64,000 nt of DNA from Deltaproteobacteria bacterium (GTDB taxonomy: Bacteria; Desulfobacterota; Dissulfuribacteria; Dissulfuribacterales; UBA3076). The notes under the pieces were generated by a model, which did not search any database, had not been told where the DNA came from, and saw nothing but the letters and a program-made list of their open reading frames with translations. Both the position numbers and the translations under genes were made by a program. Numbering within the stretch: position 1 is the first letter of the stretch; every line of letters begins with the position of its first letter. The stretch lies in the NCBI GenBank assembly GCA_018399745.1, contig JAGYNZ010000009.1:21618-85617 (forward strand), read 5' to 3'. Shown piece by piece: positions 1 to 10,186 of the stretch.

Positions 1-1
1 T

Positions 2-736
2 GACTACTTTGCCACAGGTAAGCTGGATCCTGAAAAAGCAGCAGATGTCGTGCAGGGCATTACAGAAGGATGTAAAGAGGCGGGTTGCTCTCTCATCGGC
101 GGCGAAACTGCTGAAATGCCGGGTTTATATGCAGAAAACGACTATGACCTTGCAGGCTTCGTTGTTGGAGTCGTGGACAGAGAAAATATCATCGACGGTT
201 CCGAAATAGGTGTAGGGCATGTTTTAATAGGCCTGGCATCAACAGGTCTCCATAGCAACGGGTTCTCCCTGGTGCGTAATATCTGTTTTGAAAAGCTCGG
301 GCTTGCCGTCTCGGACAGGATTCCCGAGATCGGAGAACTCAGCCTGGGAGAAGTATTACTGACACCAACGAAGATATATTCCAGTACAATCAACCACCTG
401 CTAAAGCAACAACGAATCACCGGTATGGTGCATATTACAGGTGGAGCTTTCCTGGAAAACATACCCAGGATACTCCCCAAATCTTGCCGGGCAGTGATCA
501 GAAAAAACAGTTGGCCAATCCCTTCTATCTTTAGTTTCTTACAAGAAAAAGGCAACATATCAGAAGAAGAAATGTTCCGGACATTCAACTGCGGTATCGG
601 CATGGTACTCATAGTACCTGAGTCAGACGCACAGGACCTGCTTTTCCAGACCCATGCACTTAATGAAAACGCCTTTGTTATCGGTCATATAGAAGAGAGA
701 GCCCCTGGGAAACCGCCGGTGATCTTCCAAAAATAG
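2..736 (+). CDS. purM: Phosphoribosylformylglycinamidine cyclo-ligase (AIR synthetase), 5' end outside window
   Basis: PurM performs the ATP-dependent ring closure of FGAM to AIR in purine synthesis, in the cytoplasm. The frame is open from the first bases, reading DYFATGKLDPEKAADVVQGI, and continues through GCSLIGGETAEMPGLY, a hallmark stretch of PurM, so the GTG at 50 in the ORF track is not the true start. About 100 N-terminal residues, including most of the ATP-binding half, lie upstream of the window. The C-terminal AIRS domain follows, with STGLHSNGFSLVR and ITGGAFLENIPRIL, and ends in the usual VIGHIEER-like tail. The DUF523 gene follows after about 20 bp in the same direction. I see no lesion in the visible part. 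Confidence 0.95.
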   Translation, partial: DYFATGKLDPEKAADVVQGITEGCKEAGCSLIGGETAEMPGLYAENDYDLAGFVVGVVDRENIIDGSEIGVGHVLIGLASTGLHSNGFSLVRNICFEKLGLAVSDRIPEIGELSLGEVLLTPTKIYSSTINHLLKQQRITGMVHITGGAFLENIPRILPKSCRAVIRKNSWPIPSIFSFLQEKGNISEEEMFRTFNCGIGMVLIVPESDAQDLLFQTHALNENAFVIGHIEERAPGKPPVIFQK

Positions 737-755
737 GAATATTTTCACAACAATA

Positions 756-1157
756 ATGATACTTGTTAGCGCCTGCCTGATAGGGGTCTCCTGTCGATAC
801 AATGGAAAAAGCAATTTTGATATACGCTTAATTGATAAGCTCAAGGGAATAAACATCTTGCCTGTTTGCCCCGAGCAATTAGGTGGCCTAACGACCCCAA
901 GACCGGCTGCTGATATCTGTTATGGAAACGGCCTGGATGTCTTAACTGGTCAGGCAAAAGTCTTGACAATAGATGGACAGGATGTCACAAAGGCATTTAA
1001 GCAAGGCGCTGAGCAGGCTGTCTTTCTGGCAAACACCTTGGGTGTTAAGCAATGCCTCTTAAAAGCAGGAAGCCCTTCTTGTGGTATAACCAAACAAATT
1101 GGAGTCACTGCGGCAAAACTACTTCTCGAGGGTTTTGAAATTGAAGAAATAGGCTAG
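756..1157 (+). CDS. DUF523 family protein
   Basis: This 133-residue protein matches the DUF523 family over its whole length. It starts with the typical MILVSACLIGVSCRYNGK, has the central LPVCPEQLGGLTTPRPAADI and ends with LLKAGSPSCG. Conserved cysteines in all three blocks suggest a metal- or cluster-linked or thiol-dependent role. The biochemical function of the family is not established, so none is assigned. It lies about 20 bp downstream of purM on the same strand and is probably co-transcribed. It converges on the HU-like gene with only 2 bp between the stop codons. Confidence 0.88.
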   Translation: MILVSACLIGVSCRYNGKSNFDIRLIDKLKGINILPVCPEQLGGLTTPRPAADICYGNGLDVLTGQAKVLTIDGQDVTKAFKQGAEQAVFLANTLGVKQCLLKAGSPSCGITKQIGVTAAKLLLEGFEIEEIG

Positions 1158-1159
1158 AA

Positions 1160-1456
1160 CTATTTAATCCCTCGGCCTACTTTGTCTATTACCTTCTCCC
1201 GCAATTCCTTCCCAACCTTGAAGAAAGGCAACTTTTTTGGTGATACCGAAATATTTTTGCCGGTCTTGGGATTTCTGCCAGTGTAAGAATCATATTTTCT
1301 TACTTTGAAGCTCCCGAAACCGCGAATTTCCACACCGTCTCCATTTACTAAAGCCTCTGTCATGGCATTAAAAACTTCGTCCACTACAAACTCGGCTGTT
1401 TGACTGTTCAGTTCTACCTCTTCTGAAAGAACTTCTATGAGATCTGATTTGTTCAT
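1160..1456 (-). CDS. HU/IHF-family DNA-bending protein (IHF-beta-like)
   Basis: A small histone-like protein of 98 residues that would bind and bend DNA as a dimer. The helical N-terminus (MNKSDLIEVLSEEVELNSQT) is followed by the beta-arm consensus GFGSFKVRKYDSYTGRNPKTG, including the RNP intercalating tip, and by PFFKVGKELREKV. I chose the ATG at 1456 rather than the ORF-track start at 1498. The first 14 residues of the longer version are foreign to the family, and the internal ATG has AAGGGAA a few bases upstream. The arm and the VEIRGFGSF sequence look more like IHF-beta than classic HU, but subunit identity cannot be settled from one protein. Confidence 0.9.
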   Translation of the reverse strand: MNKSDLIEVLSEEVELNSQTAEFVVDEVFNAMTEALVNGDGVEIRGFGSFKVRKYDSYTGRNPKTGKNISVSPKKLPFFKVGKELREKVIDKVGRGIK

Positions 1457-1741
1457 CTGAATTCCCTTCTTTTTCTGGAGCAATTTACAAAACTCCAAAT
1501 TTTGTTAAAAAGCAATGCTATTGGGCAAACCCAGGAAGGTCCCTTGAAAGAATAAGTAAGAGAAAAACTCTCATGGCTGGCAAGAAATGAGGTTTTGACA
1601 AATGCTTCTAAAGACGGCTGTTGCATTTTTTGCTTTATTCCCGGGAAGTTGCTATTAAATACAAGTACGTTAATATCAGATAAAGGTCAACTTTGGCAAG
1701 TCTATAAAGACAAAAATCATATATTCCTATTTAAAAAAGCA

Positions 1742-2845
1742 ATGTTCAAAAAATGGATTAAAAAAAAGGTCGGACAAAAAGAGGAACTAAAGAGACCTCA
1801 CTCCCAGGAGCTTGCGAAACAGACAGAGACCAAAGAACTGGTAGATAATTCTTCTAGCCGGAAATCTCCAAAGGCGCCTGATCAATCCGATTCCATTCAA
1901 GAAAAGGGTCTGAAAGCCGGGACACAGCGGTTTGGGCTCTTTAAGCGCCTGAAAAAGCAGATGGAAAAGACCAGGGGCGGGTTTGTCCGACAGATAGATC
2001 AACTACTCATTGGACGGCAGGAGATAGATTCTGAATTACTGGACGAACTTGAAGAACTTTTGATAATGGCGGATATGGGAGTAACCACAGTCCAGAATAT
2101 TTTTGAGAAACTGCGCCTTGAGGTAAAGAAAAAGGATCTTCGTGACCCCTTGGCCCTGAAAAAACGGCTCAAAGAACAGATCATAAATTTACTTAAGGTG
2201 CCTTCAGCTCCGATAACATGGACACCCAGCCCATTTGTAGCCCTGGTAGCAGGTGTAAATGGTGTTGGAAAGACAACGACCATTGCCAAACTTGCATACA
2301 GGCTTAAGCAAGAAGGCAAAAAGGTTCTTCTTGTTGCAGCGGATACGTTCAGGGCAGCTGCAGTAGAACAGCTTGAGACCTGGGGCAGGCGCATAGATGT
2401 ACCAGTTATAAAAAAGGGGGGCGGATCTGATCCATCCTCAGTAGCCTTTGACGGTATGGAGGCTGCAATTAAGCGAGAAATCGATATAGTAATTGTGGAC
2501 ACAGCAGGGAGATTGCATACGAAAGTCAATCTTATGGAAGAGCTTAAAAAAATCAAAAGGGTAATCTCCAAAAAAGTCAAAGCAGCCCCTCATGAGGTGC
2601 TGATAGTACTGGATGCAACAACGGGTCAAAACGCTATTTCACAGGCCAAACTTTTTAGCGAGGCCGTCGGGGTTACAGGGATAGTCCTCACAAAACTGGA
2701 CGGCACGGCAAAAGGAGGGATTGTTGTAAGCATAGTCGATCAGATGCAGGTCCCCATCCGATTTATAGGCATTGGTGAAAAAATGGATGACCTTCGAAAA
2801 TTTGATCCGGAAGAATTTGTAGAGGCCATATTTGCTGAAAGTTAA
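1742..2845 (+). CDS. ftsY: Signal recognition particle receptor FtsY
   Basis: FtsY is the SRP receptor GTPase that brings ribosome-nascent-chain complexes to the Sec translocon at the inner membrane. With the ATG at 1742 it is 367 residues: a lysine-rich, membrane-associating N-terminal region ([10 protein letters not shown]), a polar linker, the N helical bundle and the G domain. G1 reads [15 protein letters not shown], followed by [24 protein letters not shown] and [30 protein letters not shown] closes the protein. The ORF-track start at 1595 would add 49 residues unlike FtsY, so the shorter start is preferred, although its ribosome site is weak. It lies apart from other secretion genes. 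Confidence 0.93.
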   Translation: MFKKWIKKKVGQKEELKRPHSQELAKQTETKELVDNSSSRKSPKAPDQSDSIQEKGLKAGTQRFGLFKRLKKQMEKTRGGFVRQIDQLLIGRQEIDSELLDELEELLIMADMGVTTVQNIFEKLRLEVKKKDLRDPLALKKRLKEQIINLLKVPSAPITWTPSPFVALVAGVNGVGKTTTIAKLAYRLKQEGKKVLLVAADTFRAAAVEQLETWGRRIDVPVIKKGGGSDPSSVAFDGMEAAIKREIDIVIVDTAGRLHTKVNLMEELKKIKRVISKKVKAAPHEVLIVLDATTGQNAISQAKLFSEAVGVTGIVLTKLDGTAKGGIVVSIVDQMQVPIRFIGIGEKMDDLRKFDPEEFVEAIFAES

Positions 2846-2904
2846 CAGGAAAAATCAGCAAACTCTGCGACGAACTATAACGGCCACGCGAGATAAGCCC
2901 TTTA

Positions 2905-3180
2905 CTATACACATTCAATAGCTTTTTTAGTCTCCCTTGCGATCTTCAGAGCTTCATTTGTCGGAACTAGTAAGATCTTAACCTCGCTGTCTGTGGTGCT
3001 GATCTCCCTGATACCACTCCCAGGTGCATCATTTTTCGCAGCGTCAATTTCAATACCGGGCCTTTTTAATCCCTGACATGATTTTTCTCTTAGGAGGGGT
3101 GCATGCTCCCCTACTCCTGCAGTAAAGATAATGGCATCAACACCTCCAAGTACGGCAAAATAGGCACCAATGTATTTTTT
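2905..3180 (-). pseudogene. ackA: 3' remnant of acetate kinase
   Basis: About 90 residues match the end of acetate kinase: KKYIGAYFAVLGGVDAIIFT, then AGVGEHAPLLREKSCQGL, and VPTNEALKIARE near the stop. AckA proteins are close to 400 residues, so roughly the first three quarters are missing. The sequence upstream of KKYIGAY in the same frame (MCWRVQSLHILIFH) is not AckA-like, which places the break near 3180. No phosphate acetyltransferase gene is next to it. This is gene debris on the minus strand between ftsY and mnmG; a functional copy may exist elsewhere in the genome. Confidence 0.85.
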
Positions 3181-3253
3181 TGATAAGGAGACGTGAAAAA
3201 TTAAGATATGTAAAGATTGAACACGCCAACACAATACAACTTAGCCGTTCGGC

Positions 3254-3282
3254 TTGGATAAATTCCAATACAGTATTATAAT
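3254..3282 (+). promoter_or_regulatory. Candidate sigma-70 promoter for mnmG
   Basis: TTGGAT at 3254-3259 and TATAAT at 3277-3282 are separated by exactly 17 bp and lie about 75 bp upstream of the mnmG start. It is the best promoter-like pair in the gap. Assigned by consensus match only. Confidence 0.5.
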
Positions 3283-3355
3283 ACCATTCTCATTATTAAG
3301 GCACAGACTTAACTGTCTATTGTAAAACTCTTTCTAGCCGAATAACTCTGCCTAC

Positions 3356-5230
3356 ATGTCTGTATTTCCAAAACATTATGGGGTGATAGTAATAGGTGCC
3401 GGGCATGCCGGGTGCGAAGCCGCCCTGGCAGCTGCAAGGCTTGGAGTCCCCTGTTGTCTTCTCACAATAAATCTGGACTGCATAGCTGCCATGAGCTGTA
3501 ACCCTGCCGTAGGCGGCCTGGCCAAGGGTCATCTGGTAAGGGAGATAGACGCCCTTGGCGGGGAAATGGCAAAAAATACTGACGCCACTGGAATTCAGTT
3601 CAGGCAGCTTAATACATCAAAAGGGCCTGCGGTAAGGTCCTCCAGGGCCCAATCAGACATGCTACTGTATCGCCTCTCCATGAAGCAGGTCTTGGAAAAG
3701 CAGGAAAACCTTGATATATATCAGGCCATGGCAGGGAGAATCCTGGCCAGGGAGGGACGGGTATACGGAGTCGAAACCACTCTCGGCCAGGAGATTTATT
3801 CAAGCACTGTAGTAGTCACTACAGGAACATTTCTCAAAGGGCTTATCCATATAGGGCTTAATCGTTTTCCCGCAGGACGCATGGGCGATCCACCTTCCAA
3901 CAGGCTCTCGAGATCCTTGGCAGAATTGGGTTTTCGTATCGGAAGGCTTAAGACAGGCACCACCCCTCGCCTGCACGCACGATCAATCAATTTTGAGGGA
4001 CTTGAGGTCCAGAGAGGAGACCCACAACCAAGACCTTTTTCATTTACCACAGAAAAAATTGCCTTGCGGCAAGTACCCTGTTATCTGACCTACACAAATG
4101 AAAAAACACATAAGATAATCAGAGGAGGATTAGACAGGTCTCCACTTTTTACCGGTGTCATTGAAGGTGTAGGCGCCAGGTACTGCCCGTCAATTGAGGA
4201 CAAGGTCTTCCGTTTTCCTGAAAAGCCAAGGCATCAGATATTTCTTGAGCCTGAGGGTCTTGATACCGTGGAGATCTACCCCAATGGTATTCCAACAAGC
4301 CTGCCTATAGATGTGCAACTTGCAATGGTCAGGAGTATAGAAGGCCTTGAAAATGCAGAGATATTTCGACCCGGTTATGCTATAGAGTACGACTATGCAG
4401 ACCCGGTGCAGCTCAAGCCTTCTCTGGAAACCCATCTGGTTAAGGGCCTCTTCTTCGCAGGGCAGATAAATGGAACATCCGGTTATGAAGAAGCAGCGGC
4501 CCAGGGCCTCATGGCAGGCATAAATGCCGCCAGGCAGGTACGAGAAGAGGATCCTTTAGTTATCGACCGATCTCAGGCTTACATAGGGGTATTGATAGAT
4601 GACCTTGTGACAAAAGGTACAAAAGAGCCCTACAGAATGTTCACCTCTAGGGCAGAATATCGGCTGTTACTGAGAGAAGATAACGCTGATCTCAGACTGA
4701 TGCCACTTGGAAGACGTGCCGGCCTTTTGGGTGATAGGGCCTGGAGACTGTTTGAAAGGAAGCAACAAGAAATTTCGCGCGGCCTTGAAATGATCAGGAG
4801 AATAAAACTCACTCCAGGAGCAGACTCAAATAATTGGCTTCAACAGCTTGGCTCAAAACCCATCAGGCAACAGGTAAGTATTGAAGATTTACTTCGCCGC
4901 CCCGAAGTTGATTTCAAGGCAGTGGCCGAAAGATATACCGAACTGAAGGATTTTTCTCCTGAAGTGGCATGTCAGGTGGAAATCAAAACTAAGTATTCAG
5001 GCTACGTTACTCGTCAGGAGGCCGAAGTGGCCAAATTTCAAAAATGGGAGTCTGTTCGGCTTCCATATGATTTGGACTATAAAGACATTCCGGGGTTGTC
5101 AAATGAGATAAAGGAAAAGTTGAGCATGCAGAAGCCCGATTCACTTGGGAGGGCCTCAAGGATCTCAGGAATTACACCTGCTGCAATAATCGCAGTTCAA
5201 ATCTATCTTAAAAAAAAGGGGTTGGCTTGA
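3356..5230 (+). CDS. mnmG: tRNA uridine-5-carboxymethylaminomethyl modification enzyme MnmG (GidA)
   Basis: MnmG works with MnmE to install carboxymethylaminomethyl groups at U34 of several tRNAs, using FAD, NADH and methylene-THF. The 624 residues match the usual family length. The N-terminal FAD-binding Rossmann motif is [21 protein letters not shown], followed by the diagnostic [29 protein letters not shown] and [19 protein letters not shown]. The helical C-terminal domain that contacts MnmE is complete ([27 protein letters not shown]). It stands alone in its direction and ends 27 bp from the convergent histidine kinase gene. No mnmE or rsmG gene is adjacent. Confidence 0.97.
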   Translation: MSVFPKHYGVIVIGAGHAGCEAALAAARLGVPCCLLTINLDCIAAMSCNPAVGGLAKGHLVREIDALGGEMAKNTDATGIQFRQLNTSKGPAVRSSRAQSDMLLYRLSMKQVLEKQENLDIYQAMAGRILAREGRVYGVETTLGQEIYSSTVVVTTGTFLKGLIHIGLNRFPAGRMGDPPSNRLSRSLAELGFRIGRLKTGTTPRLHARSINFEGLEVQRGDPQPRPFSFTTEKIALRQVPCYLTYTNEKTHKIIRGGLDRSPLFTGVIEGVGARYCPSIEDKVFRFPEKPRHQIFLEPEGLDTVEIYPNGIPTSLPIDVQLAMVRSIEGLENAEIFRPGYAIEYDYADPVQLKPSLETHLVKGLFFAGQINGTSGYEEAAAQGLMAGINAARQVREEDPLVIDRSQAYIGVLIDDLVTKGTKEPYRMFTSRAEYRLLLREDNADLRLMPLGRRAGLLGDRAWRLFERKQQEISRGLEMIRRIKLTPGADSNNWLQQLGSKPIRQQVSIEDLLRRPEVDFKAVAERYTELKDFSPEVACQVEIKTKYSGYVTRQEAEVAKFQKWESVRLPYDLDYKDIPGLSNEIKEKLSMQKPDSLGRASRISGITPAAIIAVQIYLKKKGLA

Positions 5231-5257
5231 TCTCCGCGTATTCCTCCAATACTTTTT

Positions 5258-6388
5258 TCAATGCATGCGGAGTATTGGAAAATTCAACCTGAAAGAGGTC
5301 CCTTGTTCGACTTCTTCCAGTTCGATGCTGCCACCCATCTGACGTATCAGGTCTCTGGCGAGAAACAGGCCCATTCCCAATCCTTCTCCTTTTGTGCTCG
5401 TAAATGGCTCAAAGAGTTTGTCACGCATAGCTATGGGAACACCTGTGCCATTGTCCTTTATTCTTATGATCACATGTTCATTGCCCTTTACCGCGCTTAT
5501 AGAAAGAACTGAGGCGGCAACTTCTGAGGAAAGTGCATTTTGCCCAAGCAAAAAGAGCAAATTTTGTAACAGACCCGGATCTGTCTCAAGGTTAATTCCA
5601 TCCGGACAATCGATAACTATATCACATGAATGAACTAGAGAATCGAGTTTTTCCTTTACCTTATCAAGTAGCTGACATAGTTCAACGTTTTTGAAATACA
5701 GCTCTCTTTCCCTATAGAAATTCGATATTCCATTTATTTGCCTAGCCAAATCTCTGGCCTCATTATAAATGGCGTCTGCTTGTTTCTTTAGTGCTATATC
5801 CGTATTCAGATGTCTTGCAAGCATCTGTGCCTGCCCGGCCAATATGGCAAGGGGGGTCTTTATCTGATGGGCTACCTGTGCAGTCATCTGGCCAAGAAGT
5901 GCTAATTTTTCATGCTGTTTAAATTTTTGTGCCATAAGGAAGCTCTCTGTGACGTCCTGTACAAGGACAAGATACTGAGAACCGGAAGTCGGCAATTTGC
6001 TTAATTGAACGGCTATCTGACCCAACTCTAGAATTTTGGGACTGTTTTCTTGCAATGATGCCGACAATCCTATTAAATACTGGCCGCTTCTCATATCCTC
6101 GGGCAATAGTTCAACAGCGCTCTGGTTTATATCATTTATCCGGTTGTCCTTAAGTTCAATTAAACCTATATTAAGGGCATCAGCCACTTTACTGAGCCGC
6201 CTTGAAGCATCCCTTGCCTCCCGGTATTTTGCTGAAGCAAGTCCAACCAGCACCTCCGAATGGGAAAAAGATGCCAATTTGGCACTAGAAACCCTTTGTT
6301 TTCGCAGGATCACCACTAGGGCCATACACGTGAAAAGCCAGAAAAAGAGTAAAATACTTAGAGAAAAAAAACAGGCTGTTGACATCAT
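5258..6388 (-). CDS. Membrane-anchored sensor histidine kinase with PAS domain
   Basis: A 376-residue kinase with one N-terminal transmembrane helix (about residues 8-28), a PAS-like region (about 65-165), a HisKA domain with phospho-accepting His in MTAQVAHQIKTPLAI, and a HATPase domain with DNGTGVP and GLGMGLFLARDLIRQMGG. There is no sizeable periplasmic loop, so the signal is probably cytoplasmic. The layout resembles FlrB/AtoS-type kinases that pair with sigma-54 response regulators, but no regulator gene is adjacent, so the partner is unknown. Its 3' end lies next to the mnmG stop; TCCAATACT and AGTATTGGA there could form a shared hairpin overlapping the kinase C-terminus. Confidence 0.88.
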   Translation of the reverse strand: MMSTACFFSLSILLFFWLFTCMALVVILRKQRVSSAKLASFSHSEVLVGLASAKYREARDASRRLSKVADALNIGLIELKDNRINDINQSAVELLPEDMRSGQYLIGLSASLQENSPKILELGQIAVQLSKLPTSGSQYLVLVQDVTESFLMAQKFKQHEKLALLGQMTAQVAHQIKTPLAILAGQAQMLARHLNTDIALKKQADAIYNEARDLARQINGISNFYRERELYFKNVELCQLLDKVKEKLDSLVHSCDIVIDCPDGINLETDPGLLQNLLFLLGQNALSSEVAASVLSISAVKGNEHVIIRIKDNGTGVPIAMRDKLFEPFTSTKGEGLGMGLFLARDLIRQMGGSIELEEVEQGTSFRLNFPILRMH

Positions 6389-6424
6389 TCCCCTTTACCA
6401 TCTTCGGTAAAAAGGATGAAGAAA

Positions 6425-7240
6425 TTAAATATTGCGGGCCTTATTGAAATAATGCTTTAGTCGTAACCATGTAATCCCGAGATACTCATGAAATGAAAGA
6501 TCGGCCTTTCTGAGATTGCTTGGATTGGGCCAAAGATCCCATGGACTCCAATGATTCTGAGAACACTGAAAATCACAAGGCACGGGGTGAATTTCGAGAT
6601 CCATATCTTTCGCAATGAAGAGAACCCTGGGCATGTGTGAAGCAGATGTAACTAAATAGAAGGGCGTTTGTTTCATAATTTTACTTACAGCCTTAATATT
6701 CTCCTCTGTATCCCTTGAGTTTTCCTCCAGAGACACCTCCACGTTGTTAGGCAAACCCAGTTCTTTAAGCCATGAGTACGATAACTGTGCTTCAGAAAAC
6801 GAACAACCTGCAGGCCTGGCACAACCACCAACAATCACAAGCTGTTTAATGTTCGAGTCGTCGCGACATAGTTCTCGAATTTTTATTAACCTGAGCCTTG
6901 TATTTGGCGTAAGGCGGTCCACAATCGGCTTGTTCTCATCAGGAGAGGCCCCTCCGCATAGCATTACTGCCGTAGCAATATTATCACTTGTAGACATCGT
7001 TGAATTGTCAGATTGGATTGAATGCTCAAGACTACAAATTAAAAAGTTGGCAACAGGTGCAGTTCCGGCCAAACCATAAATAAGAAAGGCCAAAACAAAT
7101 AATGATCTGGCCAAATTTCGCCGCCGCTTCAGAGGCCATATGAAAAACCCAAAAAAAAGGCACACAAATATCGTGCCTGAAGGCATCAACAGAAGAGATA
7201 CCGCTTTTTTAAAAGCAAAACCTATTACCTCTAAGTTCAT
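6425..7240 (-). CDS. YdcF/ElyC/SanA family (DUF218) envelope protein
   Basis: A 271-residue protein with two N-terminal membrane helices (LLLMPSGTIFVCLFFGFFIW and SLFVLAFLIYGLAGTAPVA) followed by a DUF218 domain. Family signposts are AVMLCGGASPDE, a VIVGG strand, EENSRDTEENIKAV and FYLVTSASHMPRVLFIAKD. The size and topology are those of ElyC, an envelope-biogenesis factor in E. coli, but DUF218 biochemistry is poorly known and the symbol is not assigned. The gene is 36 bp upstream of the orphan kinase gene on the same strand and could be co-transcribed with it. Two tRNA genes lie upstream. Confidence 0.82.
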   Translation of the reverse strand: MNLEVIGFAFKKAVSLLLMPSGTIFVCLFFGFFIWPLKRRRNLARSLFVLAFLIYGLAGTAPVANFLICSLEHSIQSDNSTMSTSDNIATAVMLCGGASPDENKPIVDRLTPNTRLRLIKIRELCRDDSNIKQLVIVGGCARPAGCSFSEAQLSYSWLKELGLPNNVEVSLEENSRDTEENIKAVSKIMKQTPFYLVTSASHMPRVLFIAKDMDLEIHPVPCDFQCSQNHWSPWDLWPNPSNLRKADLSFHEYLGITWLRLKHYFNKARNI

Positions 7241-7297
7241 ATTAACAATTGAGAAATTGAGAATTTAGGAATTGAGATATGCCTCAATCCATCTAAG

Positions 7298-7374
7298 TGG
7301 CGGGGTCGACGAGACTCGAACTCGCGACCTCTGGCGTGACAGGCCAGCGTTCTAACCAACTGAACTACGACCCC
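7298..7374 (-). tRNA. tRNA-Asp (GTC)
   Basis: On the minus strand the sequence begins GGGGTCGTAGTTCAGTTGG and ends CGACCCCGCCA. The seven-base acceptor stem pairs perfectly, the discriminator is G and CCA is encoded. The anticodon arm CTGGC-CTGTCAC-GCCAG has GTC at positions 34-36, specifying aspartate. The T arm carries GTTCGAGTC. The tRNA-Val gene lies 25 bp upstream, so the two form a small cluster. Confidence 0.97.
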
Positions 7375-7399
7375 ATTTCTGATGTCTTTTATCAAAATA

Positions 7400-7474
7400 T
7401 GGTAGGCGGAACAGGGTTTGAACCTGTGACCCCCGGCTTGTAAGGCCGATGCTCTCCCGCTGAGCTACCCGCCC
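7400..7474 (-). tRNA. tRNA-Val (TAC)
   Basis: The minus strand begins GGGCGGGTAGCTCAGCGGG and ends TCCGCCTACCA, with an acceptor stem that includes two G-U pairs and an encoded CCA. The anticodon arm CGGCC-TTACAAG-CCG region presents TAC, specifying valine, and the T arm is ACAGG-TTCAAAC-CCTGT. It lies just upstream of tRNA-Asp on the same strand. Confidence 0.95.
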
Positions 7475-7628
7475 AAAAAGTTGCGGATATTCTGTAACAT
7501 TTGATTGAATAGGTGTCAAGCTAACAAATTTCGCACTGTTACCAGAATAATATTTTACTTAAAACATATACAAAATCAGCACGAGCAAGGCTAACAATAT
7601 CTATAATGGCCCTGGACTTTCCGGTGAG

Positions 7629-7658
7629 ATTGCCTTATCGCTCTCGCTCCAAGGCAAT
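7629..7658 (-). terminator. Hairpin downstream of lepB, possible terminator
   Basis: ATTGCCTT and AAGGCAAT form an eight-base stem around a 14-base loop, 13 bp beyond the lepB stop. No clear U tract follows on the minus strand, so termination is only suggested. Confidence 0.3.
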
Positions 7659-7670
7659 GGAACCGCTATA

Positions 7671-8336
7671 CTAGCGAATAAGATCACCTATACGTTCGAA
7701 TCTTGGCCATAGTTTATCCGAATTCCAGCTCCAATAAATAGTAAAAGCCTCACCTTTCAAGTCTTTGAAAGGCACAAATCCCCAGAATCTACTATCGTAG
7801 CTTTGATCTCTGTTATCGCCCATTACAAAAATCTTGCCCTTCGGAACAGTAACAGGTCCCATATTATCCCTTGGTTGAACTGATCCAGGCAATATTCGGG
7901 GGTCTGTATGCTGAATGTTTTCCATCCCAGAAAACAGTTTTCCGTTCACATATACCTTCTTATCTCTTATCTGGATAGTGTCTCCCTCAACACCAATCAC
8001 CCGTTTTATAAAATCTTTTTCCCTGTCCAATGGATAAATAAATACAACTACATCTCCGCGCTCAGGTTTTTTGACCGGGAACCAAAGTTCCCTGGTAAAG
8101 GGATTTCTGACCCCATATATAAATTTGTTTACGAGTATATGATCACCTATAAGAAGCGTACTCTCCATTGAACCCGAGGGAATTTTAAAGGCCTGGGCTA
8201 CAAAGGTCCTTATAAAGATAGCCAATAGAAGGGCAATGAGAATTGCCTGTAGATATTCCCACGCCACTGACTGCCAGGAACGCTGGCAGGAATGCTTATT
8301 GGGCTGATTTTTTGCTGAAAAAGTGGAAATGGTCAT
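7671..8336 (-). CDS. lepB: Signal peptidase I
   Basis: LepB removes signal peptides from exported proteins on the periplasmic face of the inner membrane. The 221-residue protein has one N-terminal membrane helix (YLQAILIALLLAIFIRTFV), the catalytic serine in KIPSGSMESTLLIGDHI, the general-base lysine in DFIKRVIGVEGDT and the GDNRDQSYDSRFWG box near the end. All family boxes are present in order. It lies 53 bp downstream of lepA on the same strand, the classical lepA-lepB operon order. Confidence 0.96.
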   Translation of the reverse strand: MTISTFSAKNQPNKHSCQRSWQSVAWEYLQAILIALLLAIFIRTFVAQAFKIPSGSMESTLLIGDHILVNKFIYGVRNPFTRELWFPVKKPERGDVVVFIYPLDREKDFIKRVIGVEGDTIQIRDKKVYVNGKLFSGMENIQHTDPRILPGSVQPRDNMGPVTVPKGKIFVMGDNRDQSYDSRFWGFVPFKDLKGEAFTIYWSWNSDKLWPRFERIGDLIR

Positions 8337-8389
8337 GGATTAGAATATTAGTCTATAAATCAGAGACCGCAAGTCTCTCCTCCTCCTAT

Positions 8390-10186
8390 TTATGCCTTTA
8401 GCACACTTAGAAAGGCCTCCTGAGGTATCTCCACATGTCCTATGTGCTTCATTTTCTTTTTTCCCTCTTTTTGCTTTTCCAGCAGCTTGCGCTTACGTGT
8501 GATATCACCCCCATAACATTTCGCTATAACGTCTTTTCTGAATGGGGCGACACGTTCTTTAGCAATAATATTGCTTCCAACGGCGGCCTGGATCACAACT
8601 TCAAACATCTGCCTAGGTATTGCTTTGCGCAAACGGCACACAAGTTCCCTGCCTCTATAATAGGCATTGTCTTTGTGTACTATGACAGAAAGGGCGTCTA
8701 CCGGTTGTCTATTAATAAGGATATCCAGCTTTACCAAATTAGCTGGCTTATGTTCAAGAAAGTCATAATCAATAGAAGCATAACCTCTACTTATCGATTT
8801 TAACTTATCGTAAAAATCCAGAACGATTTCATTGAATGGAAGTTCGTATTTTAGCAGCACCCTGTTCTCCGTGAGATAGCGCATATCTATCTGTTGTCCC
8901 CTTTTTTTATCGCACAACTGCATAACAGGACCGATATATTCCTTAGGGACATAAATCTCCATTCGTACAAAGGGCTCTGCTATCTGCTCTATTTTATCTG
9001 CTGACGCCATCTGCGCAGGATTGTATATATCGACGATTTCTCCGCTAATAAGTTCGATTTGATAAGATACGGAAGGAGCTGTACTTATGAGGGACAGCTT
9101 ATACTCACGCTCAAGACGCTCCTTCACAATTTCCATATGAAGAAGACCGAGAAAACCGCACCTGAATCCGAAACCCAAGGCTGTGGAGCTTTCAGGTTCA
9201 TAAGAAAAGGCCGGATCGTTCAACCATAGCTTTTCCACGGCCTCTTTTAACTGATCGTATTGAGCTGGATCTAGTGGATAAAGACCGCAAAACACCATCG
9301 GCTTTACCGGCTCGAAGCCATGCAAACGGCTTGCGGCAGGACGTTTTTTCTCTGTGATGGTATCTCCAACACGTGTATCACGTACGGCCTTTATGCCGGC
9401 AGTAAGAAATCCAACTTCTCCAGCAGTCAGTTGATCCCTTTCTACAGGATGCGGAGAAAAAATGCCTATCCTATCCACTTCGTAGGTCTGATTTGTAGAC
9501 ATCATGCGTATTCGCATTCCAGGCATAAGTGCACCTTCGACCATCCTTATCAATACAACTGTCCCTCGATATGAATCAAACCATGAATCAAAAATAAGTG
9601 CCTTAAGCGGATGGCTGGAATTTCCTGCAGGAGATGGAATACGTTTTATTATTGCCTCCAGAATCTCTTTTGTACCCATACCTTCTTTTGCACTTGCCAG
9701 TATGGCCCCGGAAGTATCGAGACCTATAATATCCTCTATTTCTTGTGCAACCCTTTCAGGGTCTGCGCTGGGTAAATCAATTTTGTTCAGCACCGGTATG
9801 ATCTCAAGTTCATTGTCCAGTGCCAGATAGACATTAGCCAGGGTCTGAGCCTCCACGCCCTGAGTGGCATCAACTACCAGAAGAGCACCTTCACAGGCTG
9901 CAAGACTCCTCGAGACCTCATAAGAAAAATCGACGTGGCCAGGTGTATCTATCAGATTAAGCACATAGGTCTCTTTATCTTCTGATTGGTATTTAAGCCT
10001 GACCGTCTGGGCCTTGATAGTTATCCCTCTTTCCCTCTCCAGTTCCATCTGGTCAAGAAACTGCTGTTTCATTTCCCTGGCGGATACAGTACCGGTAAAT
10101 TCCAGAATACGATCAGCAAGCGTAGATTTGCCATGATCGATGTGGGCAATTATCGAAAAATTACGAATTTTCTTCGGATCAGTCAT
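8390..10186 (-). CDS. lepA: Elongation factor 4 (LepA), ribosomal back-translocase
   Basis: LepA is a translational GTPase that binds ribosomes during initiation or stalled elongation. The 598-residue length is typical. The G domain has [34 protein letters not shown] and [13 protein letters not shown]. LepA-specific domains follow, including [20 protein letters not shown], and the C-terminal domain has [22 protein letters not shown]. The start at 10186 gives the expected [11 protein letters not shown]-terminus. It heads the lepA-lepB operon and is divergent from pilM, sharing a 240-bp AT-rich intergenic region. Confidence 0.97.
   Translation of the reverse strand: MTDPKKIRNFSIIAHIDHGKSTLADRILEFTGTVSAREMKQQFLDQMELERERGITIKAQTVRLKYQSEDKETYVLNLIDTPGHVDFSYEVSRSLAACEGALLVVDATQGVEAQTLANVYLALDNELEIIPVLNKIDLPSADPERVAQEIEDIIGLDTSGAILASAKEGMGTKEILEAIIKRIPSPAGNSSHPLKALIFDSWFDSYRGTVVLIRMVEGALMPGMRIRMMSTNQTYEVDRIGIFSPHPVERDQLTAGEVGFLTAGIKAVRDTRVGDTITEKKRPAASRLHGFEPVKPMVFCGLYPLDPAQYDQLKEAVEKLWLNDPAFSYEPESSTALGFGFRCGFLGLLHMEIVKERLEREYKLSLISTAPSVSYQIELISGEIVDIYNPAQMASADKIEQIAEPFVRMEIYVPKEYIGPVMQLCDKKRGQQIDMRYLTENRVLLKYELPFNEIVLDFYDKLKSISRGYASIDYDFLEHKPANLVKLDILINRQPVDALSVIVHKDNAYYRGRELVCRLRKAIPRQMFEVVIQAAVGSNIIAKERVAPFRKDVIAKCYGGDITRKRKLLEKQKEGKKKMKHIGHVEIPQEAFLSVLKA

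Noticed and set aside
142-612. 156-codon ORF opposite purM
   Set aside because: Shadow of the purM frame with no protein-like motif.
1457-1498. N-terminal extension of the HU/IHF gene
   Set aside because: The inner ATG has the ribosome site and the family start.
1595-1741. N-terminal extension of ftsY in the ORF track
   Set aside because: The added residues do not look like FtsY; the ATG at 1742 gives a usual basic N-terminus.
5231-5290. Terminator-like hairpin between mnmG and the kinase (CCAATACT/AGTATTGG)
   Set aside because: The stem overlaps the kinase coding end and the loop is long; kept only as a remark in the kinase entry.
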